DNA of 64,000 bases from Limiplasma sp045540635 (GCA_045540635.1 JAZQHO010000213.1:1-64000), one strand, 5' to 3'; shown: positions 47,881-57,360, counted from the first letter of the stretch. Numbers and translations: made by a program. The notes: a model not told the origin generated them from the sequence alone.

Positions 47881-48831
47881 GTGATCAAGCTGGAAAAGAT
47901 CACCAAGCGCTACGGCAGTGTGCAGGCGCTCAAGGGGATCGACCTGGAGGTAAAAAAGGGCGAGGTGCTGGGGCTGCTGGGGCAGAACGGCGCTGGCAAG
48001 ACCACGCTCCTCAATGTACTGACCGGCTACCTGGCGCCAACCACCGGCAGGGCGCTCATCGACGGGTACGATACTTTGCTGGAAGCCCGGGAGGCCAAGC
48101 GCCGGCTTGGTTATCTGCCGGAGCATCCGCCCCTGTATGATGAGATGACCGTGCGGGAATACCTGTTTTTTGCCGCAGAGCTGAAGGGTGTTGTGCGCAA
48201 AGCCATCCCCGCCCATGTGGACGAGGTGATGGAGCTGACCGGCCTTACCGGTATGCGCAGCCGCCTGCTGGGGCACCTGAGCAAGGGCTACCGCCAGCGT
48301 GCAGGGTTTGCCCAAGCCATCTGCGGCGACCCGGACGTGCTGGTGCTGGACGAGCCCACCGTAGGGCTTGACCCCAAGCAGATCACGGAGATACGGCAGT
48401 TGATCCTGTCGCTGGCCAAAGGGCGCACCATCGTGTTTTCCTCCCACATCCTCAGCGAGGTGCAGCAGCTGTGCAGCCATGTGGTGATTCTGCAAAACGG
48501 CCTTGTACGGCTGGACAGCCCCATGGATCAGCTGGGCAAGGGCAGCGAGATCACCCTCCGGCTCCGGGCCGGGGTAGCCCAGAACCAACTGCTGAGCAAG
48601 ATACGTCAGCTGGACGGCGTATGCCGTACAGAGACCCAATTCACGGACCGGCAGGAGGAATGTGAGCTGCTGATCACCTTTCGGGACGTGGCCGAGCCGG
48701 AACGTCGCCTCTTTGCGCTCCTGAGCCATCTGGGTGCGCCAATCCTGCATCTTTCCCGGCAGGGCGACAGCCTGGAGACCATCTTTCTGGAGACCATCTC
48801 CGGCGACGAGCACTGGCTGCGCCGCCCATAG
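47881..48831 (+). CDS. ABC transporter ATP-binding protein (GldA/CcmA-like)
   Basis: A 316-residue ATPase. Walker A GQNGAGKTT, Q-loop LGYLPEHPPLYDEMTV, signature LSKGYRQR (a variant of LSGGQ common in this subfamily), Walker B VLVLDEPTVGLDP and H-loop IVFSSHIL. The C-terminal about 90 residues are the extra domain of drug/lipid-type exporters. GTG 47881 is the likely start, with GGGAGG upstream. It heads a four-gene operon with an ABC-2 permease, a GldG-like protein and a DUF4340 protein. Confidence 0.93.
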   Translation: MIKLEKITKRYGSVQALKGIDLEVKKGEVLGLLGQNGAGKTTLLNVLTGYLAPTTGRALIDGYDTLLEAREAKRRLGYLPEHPPLYDEMTVREYLFFAAELKGVVRKAIPAHVDEVMELTGLTGMRSRLLGHLSKGYRQRAGFAQAICGDPDVLVLDEPTVGLDPKQITEIRQLILSLAKGRTIVFSSHILSEVQQLCSHVVILQNGLVRLDSPMDQLGKGSEITLRLRAGVAQNQLLSKIRQLDGVCRTETQFTDRQEECELLITFRDVAEPERRLFALLSHLGAPILHLSRQGDSLETIFLETISGDEHWLRRP

Positions 48832-48842
48832 GAGGTACCGAC

Positions 48843-49562
48843 ATGCTTACCATTTTCCGGCGGGATTTTCTCGCCTATTACCGAACACCCGTGGGCTATG
48901 TGTTTGCCGGGGCATTTCTGGCCCTTTCCGGGTTGATCTTCTACCTTTATAATCTGCAGACCCTCTCCGGCGATCTGCTGGGTTTTCTTTCCCAGATGAC
49001 GCTGATGAGCATGCTGCTCTGCCCCCTGCTGAGCATGCGCCTGTTTTGTGAGGAGCGGCAGAAGGGCACCGAGCAGCTGCCCTTCACCTCGCCGGTCTCT
49101 CTTGGCAGGGTGGTGCTGGGCAAGTATCTGGCAGCGGCCTGCGTGATGCTCATCACCATCGGGCTGACGAATGTCTACACCTTCATCATCGCTCTCTACG
49201 GCAGGGTTTATTTTGGTGAGTGGCTGGTGGGCTATCTGGGGTTCGCACTGCAGAGCCTGAGCTTTCTGGCGCTGGATATGCTGGTGAGCTGCTTTGCCAA
49301 AAACCAGATGACCGGTGCTATTGCGGGCTTTGCCGCCAACTTCCTCCTCTGGATGATCGACCTGCTGGCTACCCATATACCCTATGCATGGCTCAGCACT
49401 GCACTGAGTTTTCTGAGCCTGTACGACCGCTACGAGCCCTTCCTGCTGGGGCAGCTGAGCCCGGCGTGCATCGTATTCTTTCTCAGCTTTATCGGCGTAT
49501 GCCTGATGGGCGCTGCCCGGGCGCTGGATGCCCGTCGTTTTTCGGAAGGAGGCGGCGCATGA
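48843..49562 (+). CDS. ABC-2 type permease (GldF-like)
   Basis: A 239-residue membrane protein with six hydrophobic helices. The N-terminus MLTIFRRDFLAYYRTPVGYV and the loop RLFCEERQKGTEQLPFTSPV are typical of GldF/NosY-like permeases. It forms the membrane part of the exporter with the ATPase 11 bases upstream. It overlaps the GldG-like gene by four bases. Confidence 0.9.
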   Translation: MLTIFRRDFLAYYRTPVGYVFAGAFLALSGLIFYLYNLQTLSGDLLGFLSQMTLMSMLLCPLLSMRLFCEERQKGTEQLPFTSPVSLGRVVLGKYLAAACVMLITIGLTNVYTFIIALYGRVYFGEWLVGYLGFALQSLSFLALDMLVSCFAKNQMTGAIAGFAANFLLWMIDLLATHIPYAWLSTALSFLSLYDRYEPFLLGQLSPACIVFFLSFIGVCLMGAARALDARRFSEGGGA

Positions 49563-51037
49563 AAAAGCTGTTTTCCGCTCTCGTGTGCAGGCTGCGCCAG
49601 CCCAAATGGCGGCATGGAAAGCTGGGCACGCTGCTGGTGGTATTGGCAGCAGCTGTTGCCGTGCTGCTGAACATTGCCGTGCAAAAAGCTGAGGATACCT
49701 ATGCCCTCCGGCAGGATATGAGCTTTAACCAATACGCTACCACAGGCGATGAGACCCGTGCCGTTGTTCAAAAGCTGGAAAACGATGCGGAACTGTACCT
49801 GCTCTACCAGAGCGGCGAGGCCAATTCCCAGCTGATGCAGGTGCTCTCTCACTACGCCACGCTCTCGGAGCGCATCACTGTGCTGCCGACGGACATCAAC
49901 CGCAACCCGGGTCTGCTGACCCGTTTCTCCGGCGATCCAGACACGGTGCTGGAAGCCGACAGTGTGGTGGTCAACTGCCCAGCCACCGGGCGCTACCGGG
50001 TGCTGGACTACGGCGATTTCTACACGCAGGGCTACGACATTGAACTGGGCGATTTTGTGGTGGAGGGCATCAGCTACGAAAAAGAGCTGACCGAAGCGCT
50101 GCTCTATGTTACCCAGACACAGGTGCCCACCGTTGGCTTTCTGAAGGGGCATGGCGAATACACGCCGGAGAATTTCTCCTCGCTGACAGAGCTGCTGGAA
50201 AGCAACCACTACGGCGTGTGCGAGATCAATCTGCTGGCAGGCGACAGGCTGGATGGCATCCATGTGCTGCTGCTGGGCTGCCCGGTAAACGATCTGGATG
50301 ATACCGAGATCGAAGCCATCATGGCCTTTGCACAAAACGGCGGTAATCTCTTCGTGGTACGGGACTACACCGACCCTGTGGAGAACATGCCCAACTACCT
50401 GTCCCTTCTGCGCAGCTACGGCGTTACGCCCCTGCCGGGCGTGGCGGTAGCCGCCGAGGAGGATGTGGGCAGCTACTACGGCGAGCCGCTGTATCTGCTG
50501 CCCTACATGGCAGAGATCGACCTGACGCTGCCGCTGATCTCCGGCGGGATGGATGTGCTGATGATGCCCGCCGCCTGCGCCTTTGAGGTGCCGCCGGAGC
50601 CCGGTACCGGCGACCTGAGCCTGAGCGTGGGCACGGTGCTGAAAACCGGCCCCAACGCCTATCTGCGCAACGTGAGCGATGGGCTGGATACCATCGAGAA
50701 GCAGGCGGGAGACCGCACCGGCGAATTGCCGCTGGCGCTGTTTGCCCACCGGATGCACTACAACGGCAATGTGAGCAGACTGTTTGCCATCGGCAACAGC
50801 ACGCTGCTGATGGATCCCTACATCTACCAACGCACCTTCTGCGAGCAGTTCGTGATCGCCGTGATGAACGAGCTGCTGCCGGAAAACACCATTTCACTGG
50901 ATGTGATGGCTGCCCCCGCCTTCCGTCCGGCACTTACGGCGGGCAGCCAGCATGTGGGCATTGCGCTGATCATTGCCCTGCCGCTCCTCTGCATCGCGGC
51001 AGCCCTTGCGGTGCTGCTGCCCCGGAAAAATCGCTGA
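49559..51037 (+). CDS. GldG-like ABC transporter auxiliary protein
   Basis: A 492-residue protein with an N-terminal membrane helix (TLLVVLAAAVAVLLNIAV, about 24-41), a large extracytoplasmic domain and a C-terminal membrane helix (VGIALIIALPLLCIAAALAVLL). The extracytoplasmic part has VGFLKGHGEYTPENFSSLTELL and VLLLGCPVNDLDDTEIEAIM, typical of the ABC_transp_aux/GldG family. In gliding bacteria relatives support motility; in non-gliders the role is unknown. Here it is fixed in an operon with its ATPase and permease. Confidence 0.87.
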   Translation: MKKLFSALVCRLRQPKWRHGKLGTLLVVLAAAVAVLLNIAVQKAEDTYALRQDMSFNQYATTGDETRAVVQKLENDAELYLLYQSGEANSQLMQVLSHYATLSERITVLPTDINRNPGLLTRFSGDPDTVLEADSVVVNCPATGRYRVLDYGDFYTQGYDIELGDFVVEGISYEKELTEALLYVTQTQVPTVGFLKGHGEYTPENFSSLTELLESNHYGVCEINLLAGDRLDGIHVLLLGCPVNDLDDTEIEAIMAFAQNGGNLFVVRDYTDPVENMPNYLSLLRSYGVTPLPGVAVAAEEDVGSYYGEPLYLLPYMAEIDLTLPLISGGMDVLMMPAACAFEVPPEPGTGDLSLSVGTVLKTGPNAYLRNVSDGLDTIEKQAGDRTGELPLALFAHRMHYNGNVSRLFAIGNSTLLMDPYIYQRTFCEQFVIAVMNELLPENTISLDVMAAPAFRPALTAGSQHVGIALIIALPLLCIAAALAVLLPRKNR

Positions 51038-51056
51038 TGCACAAAGGAGAATGCAT

Positions 51057-52556
51057 ATGCAGCATCCCCTCAAAACAAAGCAACGAAAACCCCTGCCCCG
51101 CATCTGGCTGCTGGTGCTGCTGATCGCCGCAGCCCTTCTGATGCTGGCGGTGGTACTGCTCTGGCCCAAGCTCTTCCCTGCTCCGGTCTCCAAACTATAT
51201 CCGGATCCGGTGGCAGTGCTGCCCTACGAGACCCTGCAGGACAACCCGCAGGAGCAGCTGGTCTCCATCACAGTGAGCCACCGGGATGGAGAAAGCTATA
51301 CCCTGCGTGCAGCAGACGGCTCTCTGCTGCTGGAGCGGGGGGACGGGCTCCGGGATATCAATGACAGCCTCTGTGCAGAATTTCTGAAAGCCGCCGCCAC
51401 CATTGCCGTGGAAAACGTGGTAACAAGAGATGCCACTGAGGTCGAGGAACATCTGGCAGACATGGGGCTTAAGCCGCCGCTGATCACCGTTCGCATCTGC
51501 TATACCGACGGGCGGGAGAACCTGCTTTCCATCGGCAGCGGCGTGCCCAACACCACCTACAGCTACTTCCGCTGGTCGGGCGACAACGGCGTGTACATGT
51601 GCGATTCGGGCATTACCGATCTTTTCTCCAACACCGCCAATCAGCTGCTGCCCATAACCCAGCCCAAGCTGACCCCCAGTCTTGTGGATCGGCTGACCAT
51701 CGCCAATGCCGCAGGAGAGCTGGAGCTTTCCCTTACCAGAGATGCTTCCGGTGAAACTGCCGGGCAGCTGCACTCGCCGCTCCGTTACCCCATGGACGGC
51801 GATGCCGCCGCAGCCATGTACACAGCGCTGGAAAATTTCCGGCTGGGCACGCTGCTGGGCGATGCCGTCACCCTCAAAGCGGAGCTGGGCTTCGATGACC
51901 CGGTCTGCACGCTGGATATCCACCAGCAGGAGGGGCTTTTCACCCGCATCAGCGATACAGGCGAGTTGGTGGTGGAGACAGCCCCCGCCCAGCAGCAACG
52001 CTTTGTGATCGGGCGTGCGGAGGGCGACTATTTCTATACCTGCGCCTACGAGGGCAACGCCTATCTGGTGAGCCGTTTTCTGGTGGAGACACTGGTCGCT
52101 GCCACACCTGCCAAGCTGGTAACGGCGCACCCTGCCGATCTGGGCGGCTGGCCTGCGCAGATCACCGTGGAAACAGGCAGCGGTTCGCTGACCGTTACCG
52201 TGCGGCAGGAGCTGCGCATGCAGGAAAACGGCGAACCGGAGGAAAACGAGGATGGCGAATGGATCTACGATACCATTGCCACGCTGAACAGCGAACCTTT
52301 GCCTGCCCAGCAGGCCGAAGGACTGGTACAGCGGCTCCGGGCGCTCAGCTTTGCCGGAAACCTGCCCGACGGCTGGTCGGCAGGCGATGCCGCGCCCCGC
52401 TGGCGCATGATCCTGACTGATGCCGAAGGCAACACCCGTACCCTGACCGCCTATCGGATGGATGCGTTTTCCGATGCGGTGGCGGTGGACGGCGTGGCGC
52501 TCCACTACTGCTATGTGGAGGCGCTGGCGGCTGCGCTGGGCGAAATGATGCCATAA
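51057..52556 (+). CDS. DUF4340-domain membrane-anchored protein
   Basis: A 499-residue protein with one N-terminal membrane helix (IWLLVLLIAAALLMLAVVLL, about 16-35) and a long extracytoplasmic beta-rich region with repeated units (YTLRAADGSLLLERGDGLRD, LITVRICYTDGRENLLSIGS). DUF4340 proteins routinely follow GldG-like genes. The function is not known; an accessory for substrate handling at the exporter is inferred from conserved linkage. ATG 51057 follows AAAGGAG at 7 bases. Confidence 0.82.
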   Translation: MQHPLKTKQRKPLPRIWLLVLLIAAALLMLAVVLLWPKLFPAPVSKLYPDPVAVLPYETLQDNPQEQLVSITVSHRDGESYTLRAADGSLLLERGDGLRDINDSLCAEFLKAAATIAVENVVTRDATEVEEHLADMGLKPPLITVRICYTDGRENLLSIGSGVPNTTYSYFRWSGDNGVYMCDSGITDLFSNTANQLLPITQPKLTPSLVDRLTIANAAGELELSLTRDASGETAGQLHSPLRYPMDGDAAAAMYTALENFRLGTLLGDAVTLKAELGFDDPVCTLDIHQQEGLFTRISDTGELVVETAPAQQQRFVIGRAEGDYFYTCAYEGNAYLVSRFLVETLVAATPAKLVTAHPADLGGWPAQITVETGSGSLTVTVRQELRMQENGEPEENEDGEWIYDTIATLNSEPLPAQQAEGLVQRLRALSFAGNLPDGWSAGDAAPRWRMILTDAEGNTRTLTAYRMDAFSDAVAVDGVALHYCYVEALAAALGEMMP

Positions 52557-52567
52557 CTGAAACAGGA

Positions 52568-52604
52568 GAGCATCCGGCACAAAAGTCGGATGCTCTTCTG
52601 TTTA
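52568..52604 (+). terminator. Intrinsic terminator of the GldA/F/G-like operon
   Basis: A 9-bp stem GAGCATCCG/CGGATGCTC with a 10-base loop, then TTCTGTTTA. Confidence 0.75.
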
Positions 52605-52639
52605 TTACCGGGCGCAGCGCCACAGAAAGGCTGCTCCCC

Positions 52640-53443
52640 TCAGTTTTTCTCTTGATATCCGCCCGTTACAAACGAATACATCCGATAGATCTTTTTCGCA
52701 AATGCACCCGCAAACAGCTTGCGGAAAACCGCCGCTTCCCAGCCCTTCAGTTGCCGGATCATCTCTTCGGGAGCCATGTCGTGCTCCCGGACAAATACGA
52801 TCCCGGCATCCCGTGCCAGCGCAGCCGGATCATCGATGCCGTAGGTCTCGGTCACGCCCACGGTGTTGATAGGGTTCTTGTAGCGGCTCGCCTTTGCGCC
52901 GAAGGTGGTATAGCAGTCCATCAGCACACGGATATGGTCAAAGTGGCTGTTGACCGCTGCAAGCAGCTGCCTCAGCTTCTGCTCGGGCAGGTACATGCTC
53001 AGCCCCTCCAAAACCACAATGCCGGTATGCCCCTGAGGGATCCGGTCAAGCCAGATGGGATCCGACGCATCCCCTGCAAGCATATGATCGTTTTCCGTCT
53101 CGATATAGTAGCGGCGGCGCTCCCGGATCACATCCGGCAGATCGATATCGTACCAGCTGCCATGGTTCCCGATGCGACGGATGCGGCTATCCAGCCCACA
53201 GCCAATGTGCAGCACAGTGGCGTGGGGTTCCTGATCCAGCTGTTCCCGTACCCAGCTGTCGAAAACCGCTGCCCGCATGGACATGGAATAGGCCAGCCAC
53301 TTGGACTTGGCCTTGCCCTTCAGGGGAAATGCCTCCCCTGCCCAGATCTTCTCCGCATCGGGGTCATTGAGAATCACACCCTTGCGGCTGACCAGCGCCT
53401 TGCCGTAAAGGGGAATGTACAGTGTCTTGCTTATGTTGTTCAT
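52640..53443 (-). CDS. Class I SAM-dependent methyltransferase (leucine carboxyl methyltransferase-like)
   Basis: A 267-residue cytoplasmic enzyme. SAM-binding motif I is VLHIGCGLDSRIRR, preceded by AVFDSWVREQL and followed by WYDIDLPDVIRERRRYY, the pattern of the LCM/PPM1/Tcmp O-methyltransferase group. VVLEGLSMYLPEQKLRQLL fits its later motif. The acceptor is unknown. ATG 53443 has GGAGG 5 bases upstream. It is monocistronic or read from upstream, between a convergent operon and a permease gene. Confidence 0.87.
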   Translation of the reverse strand: MNNISKTLYIPLYGKALVSRKGVILNDPDAEKIWAGEAFPLKGKAKSKWLAYSMSMRAAVFDSWVREQLDQEPHATVLHIGCGLDSRIRRIGNHGSWYDIDLPDVIRERRRYYIETENDHMLAGDASDPIWLDRIPQGHTGIVVLEGLSMYLPEQKLRQLLAAVNSHFDHIRVLMDCYTTFGAKASRYKNPINTVGVTETYGIDDPAALARDAGIVFVREHDMAPEEMIRQLKGWEAAVFRKLFAGAFAKKIYRMYSFVTGGYQEKN

Positions 53444-53558
53444 GTTGCCTCCATGCAGTCGTAATGGTTCTGTTGCTCCGGCAGAACCATCATAGCACAA
53501 AGAGGAATACCTTGCCAGCACCCGCTGCATCAAAAGCGGCATCCGCACACCGGCACAC

Positions 53559-54650
53559 CTATTCCCCCACCTGCCGCAGTACGGCCCGGAGCACGCTCAT
53601 CAGCACCGGGCCGCCCAGCAGCCCCAGCACCCCGAAAAGCCGGAAGCCCGCATACATCGCCGCCATAGTCACCAACGGATGCAGCCCCAGCTGCCTGCCC
53701 ACGATGCGGGGCTCCAGCACCTGACGGATGACCACCGTACCAATATAGGCAGCCGCCATCAGGATCCCATTGGCGGAATTGCCGCCGATAAAGGACAGGA
53801 TGCTCCATGGCACCAAAAACAGGCCTGCCCCCAGCACAGGCAGGCTGTCCATCAGACCGATGGCAAGCCCTGCCACCAGCCCGTAGGGCAACCGGAACAG
53901 CCAGAACAGCAGCACCAGAAAGAGCATGATCACCAGCGATACGATCAGCTGGCCCTTCAGCTGCCCGTAAATGCTCCGAAGCACATCCTGCCGGATGCGG
54001 CCTGCCTGCCGCAGCAGCCCCTGAGGCATCAGGCGGCGAAAAAAGCGCAGGATGCGCTCCCGGTCGGCTGCGAAATAATAGGTGCCCATCAGCACCAACA
54101 CCAGCGCCAGCAGCACATGGGGAATCCCCAGTGCCGTGCTCCATGCGCCGGTGGTCAGCCAGCCGGAAAGGGTAGCCGCCCAGCCCACAGCCTGCTGTGC
54201 CAGTGATGCCACAGCATTGCTGATCAATTCCGGCACATAGGCGGGCATCAGTGCCAGATAGCGGTCGTAAAGCGCACGCAGGTTGGGCAGCGCCGTTCCT
54301 GTGACCCAGCCCACCAGCTGGGGCAGTACCCGCACCATGGCACCCAGCTCCTGCCCGATCCGCCCCAGCAGCAAACCCGCCAACGTGCCCGCCACCCCAA
54401 AGAGCAGCAGCATGCCCAGCAGCGTTGCCGTTTTGCGGCCAAGGCGCAAACGATGCAGCATCAACCCCACGCGCTTTACAAAGGGCTCCAGCGCCCGGGC
54501 GCAGCAAAGCGCCAGTGCAAAAGGCCACACATACGGCAGCACAGCAAAAAGAACCGCCGCCAGCCCGATCACCGAAGCGATCCACAGCCCCTTCTGGGGC
54601 AAACGGCTGAAGCGGCGGTTCCATTGTCTGATCCGTTGGGTAAGCTCCAT
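53559..54650 (-). CDS. AI-2E family transporter (YtvI/TqsA-like permease)
   Basis: A 363-residue membrane protein with eight or so helices in two groups. The central soluble loop (GWVTGTALPNLRALYDRYLA) and the C-terminal motifs GLMDSLPVLGAGLFLVPWSI and LEPRIVGRQLGLHPLVTMAAMYAGF are diagnostic of the family. Members export autoinducer-2 or ions, or act in sporulation (YtvI); which applies is unknown. ATG 54650 lies one base past the tag stop codon with GGAGGG upstream, so it is probably co-transcribed with tag. Confidence 0.88.
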   Translation of the reverse strand: MELTQRIRQWNRRFSRLPQKGLWIASVIGLAAVLFAVLPYVWPFALALCCARALEPFVKRVGLMLHRLRLGRKTATLLGMLLLFGVAGTLAGLLLGRIGQELGAMVRVLPQLVGWVTGTALPNLRALYDRYLALMPAYVPELISNAVASLAQQAVGWAATLSGWLTTGAWSTALGIPHVLLALVLVLMGTYYFAADRERILRFFRRLMPQGLLRQAGRIRQDVLRSIYGQLKGQLIVSLVIMLFLVLLFWLFRLPYGLVAGLAIGLMDSLPVLGAGLFLVPWSILSFIGGNSANGILMAAAYIGTVVIRQVLEPRIVGRQLGLHPLVTMAAMYAGFRLFGVLGLLGGPVLMSVLRAVLRQVGE

Positions 54651-54651
54651 T

Positions 54652-55221
54652 CTATCCCTCCGCAGGGCTGCGGCAGAAGCAGCAGGCTTCATGGTCGTTT
54701 ACCAGACCAATGGCCTGCAGATAGCTGTACACCGTCACCGAGCCCATATACTTCATGCCGCGTCTGCGAAGGTCCGCAGAGAGGCGGTCGCTGAGAGGGG
54801 AGGTGGTAACGGCGGGGCCGTGGTTGATCACCGGCTGCCCATCCGGGGTAAAGGAGTAGAGATAATCCGCAAAGGTGCCCCACTCCCGGCAGATCTCCAG
54901 ATACACCTTTGCATTCTGCACAGCCCCCTCGATCTTGCGGCGGCAGCGCACAATGCCCGCATCCTCCATCAGCGCATCGATCTTAGGTTGCCCGTAGGCT
55001 GCGATTCGATGCGCATCAAAGCCGTCAAATGCACGGCGGAAGTTTTCCCGCTTGCTGAGAATCACATGCCAGCTGAGCCCTGCCTGAAAGGCTTCCAAAA
55101 GCAGCAGCTCATACAAAAGCCGTTCATCCCGGGTAGGGATGCCCCACTCCTGGTCGTGGTAGCGGATAAGCAAAGACCCCCGTGCCCACGAGCACCGGGG
55201 TCTGTTGTCTGCGGGGCGCAT
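54652..55221 (-). CDS. tag: DNA-3-methyladenine glycosylase I
   Basis: A 189-residue HhH-superfamily repair enzyme. Family features: RPRCSWARGSLLIRYHDQEWG with zinc ligands C10 and H22, LLLLEAFQAGLSWHVILSKRENFRRAF, and the C-terminal VNDHEACCFC with the remaining His/Cys ligands. It excises 3-methyladenine from DNA. Start ATG 55221 overlaps the stop of the TPM gene by one base (TGATG). The frame extends upstream into that gene without family sequence. Confidence 0.95.
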   Translation of the reverse strand: MRPADNRPRCSWARGSLLIRYHDQEWGIPTRDERLLYELLLLEAFQAGLSWHVILSKRENFRRAFDGFDAHRIAAYGQPKIDALMEDAGIVRCRRKIEGAVQNAKVYLEICREWGTFADYLYSFTPDGQPVINHGPAVTTSPLSDRLSADLRRRGMKYMGSVTVYSYLQAIGLVNDHEACCFCRSPAEG

Positions 55222-56246
55222 CAGAAACGCCCGCCGCCACCGCCGTGGCTGGAACCGCTGGAGCCAATATGCACACCGCTGCCGCCGCCACCGCCGAAGC
55301 CGCCGCCACTGGAGCGGGGAGGTTCGGGCTTGCGCACCCGGGTGGTGGTGGTATGGGTGTAGGTATCCTCGGTATCGGTCATGGTAAGGGTGCTGTTCTC
55401 GGCCACCTTGTAGCTGTAGGTGCTGCCCTTGAGCTTGTAGGAGCCGTGCACGCTGCCGTAGAAGATGGCTGCCACCACCACACCGATAACGGCACACACA
55501 AGGATCTCGCCGCCGGTGAGTGCCTTGTGGCGGGCGGTGAGCACCTGCCCGGTAAGCACATCGTACTGGTACTGACCCTCCGGGATGCCGGAGCGGTAGT
55601 AGCGCTCCACCGTATCGATCATATGGAGAACACCGGCAGCATACTGGGCGGAGCTCAGGTAGCGGGTGTTGCTGTCGATGGCGCTGTCGATGCGTTCATC
55701 GGTCATATAGTCGATCATTTTACCGGTGGTGGAGATATAATGGTAGCGCTCGTACATATCGATCAGATAACCGATACCGCTGTTTTCCTCGTCCAGACCA
55801 TAGCCGCCGTAATCGTAGAAATCGTCTGCAAGCTGTTGGGCACTGATGCCGTCGTGGGAACGGTTGGCGGTCATGACCACGAAATCGCAGCCGGTATTCT
55901 TCTGGAACTGGGCAATGCGCTGGGCGATCTGCGTTTCCTCCTCGGCAGTGAACAGATCGGCATCATCACGGATGCGGGAGGTATCGGCAGAGGCATCGGG
56001 CAGCACCGCAGGTGCGGGCACAGCCGTTGTAGTGACGCTCTCCTGCTGCACATAGACCGGCTCGTCCTCTTCGGGCGCTTCTTCTTCGTCATCTTCGGTA
56101 TCGATCAGACTGATGCCGCTGTTCTGCGTGGTATCCTCATCGCCAAAAATATCGGACCAATCCAGAGAAATGGCCTGCGCCGCCACCGGGAGCGCCATCA
56201 GCAGCGCAAGCAGCAGGGCGGAAAAGCGGATCAAAGCTTTCTTCAT
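55221..56246 (-). CDS. TPM-domain membrane protein (YgcG-like)
   Basis: A 341-residue exported/membrane protein. A signal peptide (about 1-25) and an acidic stretch (DTEDDEEEAPEEDEPV) precede the TPM domain (about 95-215: RIRDDADLFTAEEETQIAQR, FVVMTANRSHDG, IGYLIDMYERYHYISTTGKM). One membrane helix (ILVCAVIGVVVAAIFYG, about 245) is followed by a cytoplasmic tail ending in a Gly/Ser/His-rich GGGFGGGGGSG... segment. TPM proteins are linked to photosystem repair in plants and to membrane protein quality in bacteria; no defined activity. ATG 56246 has AAGGAG 9 bases upstream. The zinc-ribbon gene lies 43 bases before it. Confidence 0.85.
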   Translation of the reverse strand: MKKALIRFSALLLALLMALPVAAQAISLDWSDIFGDEDTTQNSGISLIDTEDDEEEAPEEDEPVYVQQESVTTTAVPAPAVLPDASADTSRIRDDADLFTAEEETQIAQRIAQFQKNTGCDFVVMTANRSHDGISAQQLADDFYDYGGYGLDEENSGIGYLIDMYERYHYISTTGKMIDYMTDERIDSAIDSNTRYLSSAQYAAGVLHMIDTVERYYRSGIPEGQYQYDVLTGQVLTARHKALTGGEILVCAVIGVVVAAIFYGSVHGSYKLKGSTYSYKVAENSTLTMTDTEDTYTHTTTTRVRKPEPPRSSGGGFGGGGGSGVHIGSSGSSHGGGGGRF

Positions 56247-56289
56247 GGGGTTCAACTCCTTCATCAAACGGATGGCGTGCCAGAGCCTG

Positions 56290-57360
56290 TCAGAACAGGA
56301 AATAGCTTGCCACGCAGGCTACTGCAAAGACCAGTGCGCCAATGAGCAGCGCCTTGCGGAGCAGCTTGCCCTTATCGATGGGCAGCTTGCCGCACACCTC
56401 GCCGGTGCAGCCGTTCATGGAGAAATAGTAGGGATCATCCTTGTTCTCCGGGTTGGGGTAGGTGAGCACCCATGTGGGCAGGAGCACATACTCGCTCTTG
56501 GTCTGCCGGATGGCGGTGTTTGTGGAGCCGCGGCAGCTCTGGTAGCCATGGTTGGCAGTGAGCAGGGACTGCACATAGCCGGTCACTTCGCTCTGCACAT
56601 CGCGCTGCACATCGGCTGCTTCGATATCGCGGCGCTCCGCCACAAAGCCGGAAAGGTAGGCATCATCAAACTTTTTGGCGTTACCCAGCGGAAAGGGATG
56701 GATGCCGTCGGACAGCTTGCGGTTGGCCTTCTGGAGCGCCGGGCGCATCACATTGCTGAAACGGATCCGTCCCTCGCGGCGCACACGGAAGTGGTGCGTA
56801 TTGGTGATGATGTAATCGCCCCGGGTGTGGGTCTCGCTGCGGGTACCCTCGCCGGCAAAAGCGCCGTCCAGCGTGCACTCGGTAACAAAGTGCGGGTAAT
56901 ACACGCCGTTCATCTTTTCCACCTCAGCCTGGCGGAAGAAGCCGCTGGGGATGTACTTCTTGCTCTTGGCCCAGTTCATAAAGGCATCCACAGCCTTTTC
57001 CTTGCCGACGGAGAAGGGCAGTACCTTATCGGGGCGCAGATCGGCGGTCAGCTTGCCCTGCAGCACAACGGGGCTGTGGCAGTAATAGCAGCTGGTGGCA
57101 ACCGTGGTCTCGTCGGTCATGATCTCGCTGCCGCAGTTCTGGCAGCGGTACACCACCTGCGAGCCGGTGCCCTGCTGCTCCTGCGCAGCAGCCTGCTCCT
57201 CAGCGGCCTGCTGGGCATCTTCCGGCTGGGCGGCAGCATCGCCAATGACCGCATCATCGGCAAAGACAGAGCTGCAAAAGGGACACTTCCACTTTTGGGA
57301 GTCGGGATCAAAATTCAGATATGCACCGCAGCTTGGGCATTTATAGGTAACGCCTGCCAT
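56290..57360 (-). CDS. Zinc-ribbon protein with C-terminal membrane anchor
   Basis: A 356-residue protein. Two zinc ribbons lie at the N-terminus: CPSC-x15-CPFC (residues 8-29) and CQNC-x15-CYYC (about 73-95), separated by a Gln/Glu/Ala-rich linker. A long middle domain (VLPFSVGKEKAVDAFMNWAK, YYPHFVTECTLDGAFAGEGT, LLPTWVLTYPNP) and one C-terminal membrane helix (LLIGALVFAVACVASYFLF) follow. This architecture is commonly encoded beside TPM-domain proteins, as here. The function is unknown; a membrane-associated partner of the TPM protein is inferred. Confidence 0.8.
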   Translation of the reverse strand: MAGVTYKCPSCGAYLNFDPDSQKWKCPFCSSVFADDAVIGDAAAQPEDAQQAAEEQAAAQEQQGTGSQVVYRCQNCGSEIMTDETTVATSCYYCHSPVVLQGKLTADLRPDKVLPFSVGKEKAVDAFMNWAKSKKYIPSGFFRQAEVEKMNGVYYPHFVTECTLDGAFAGEGTRSETHTRGDYIITNTHHFRVRREGRIRFSNVMRPALQKANRKLSDGIHPFPLGNAKKFDDAYLSGFVAERRDIEAADVQRDVQSEVTGYVQSLLTANHGYQSCRGSTNTAIRQTKSEYVLLPTWVLTYPNPENKDDPYYFSMNGCTGEVCGKLPIDKGKLLRKALLIGALVFAVACVASYFLF

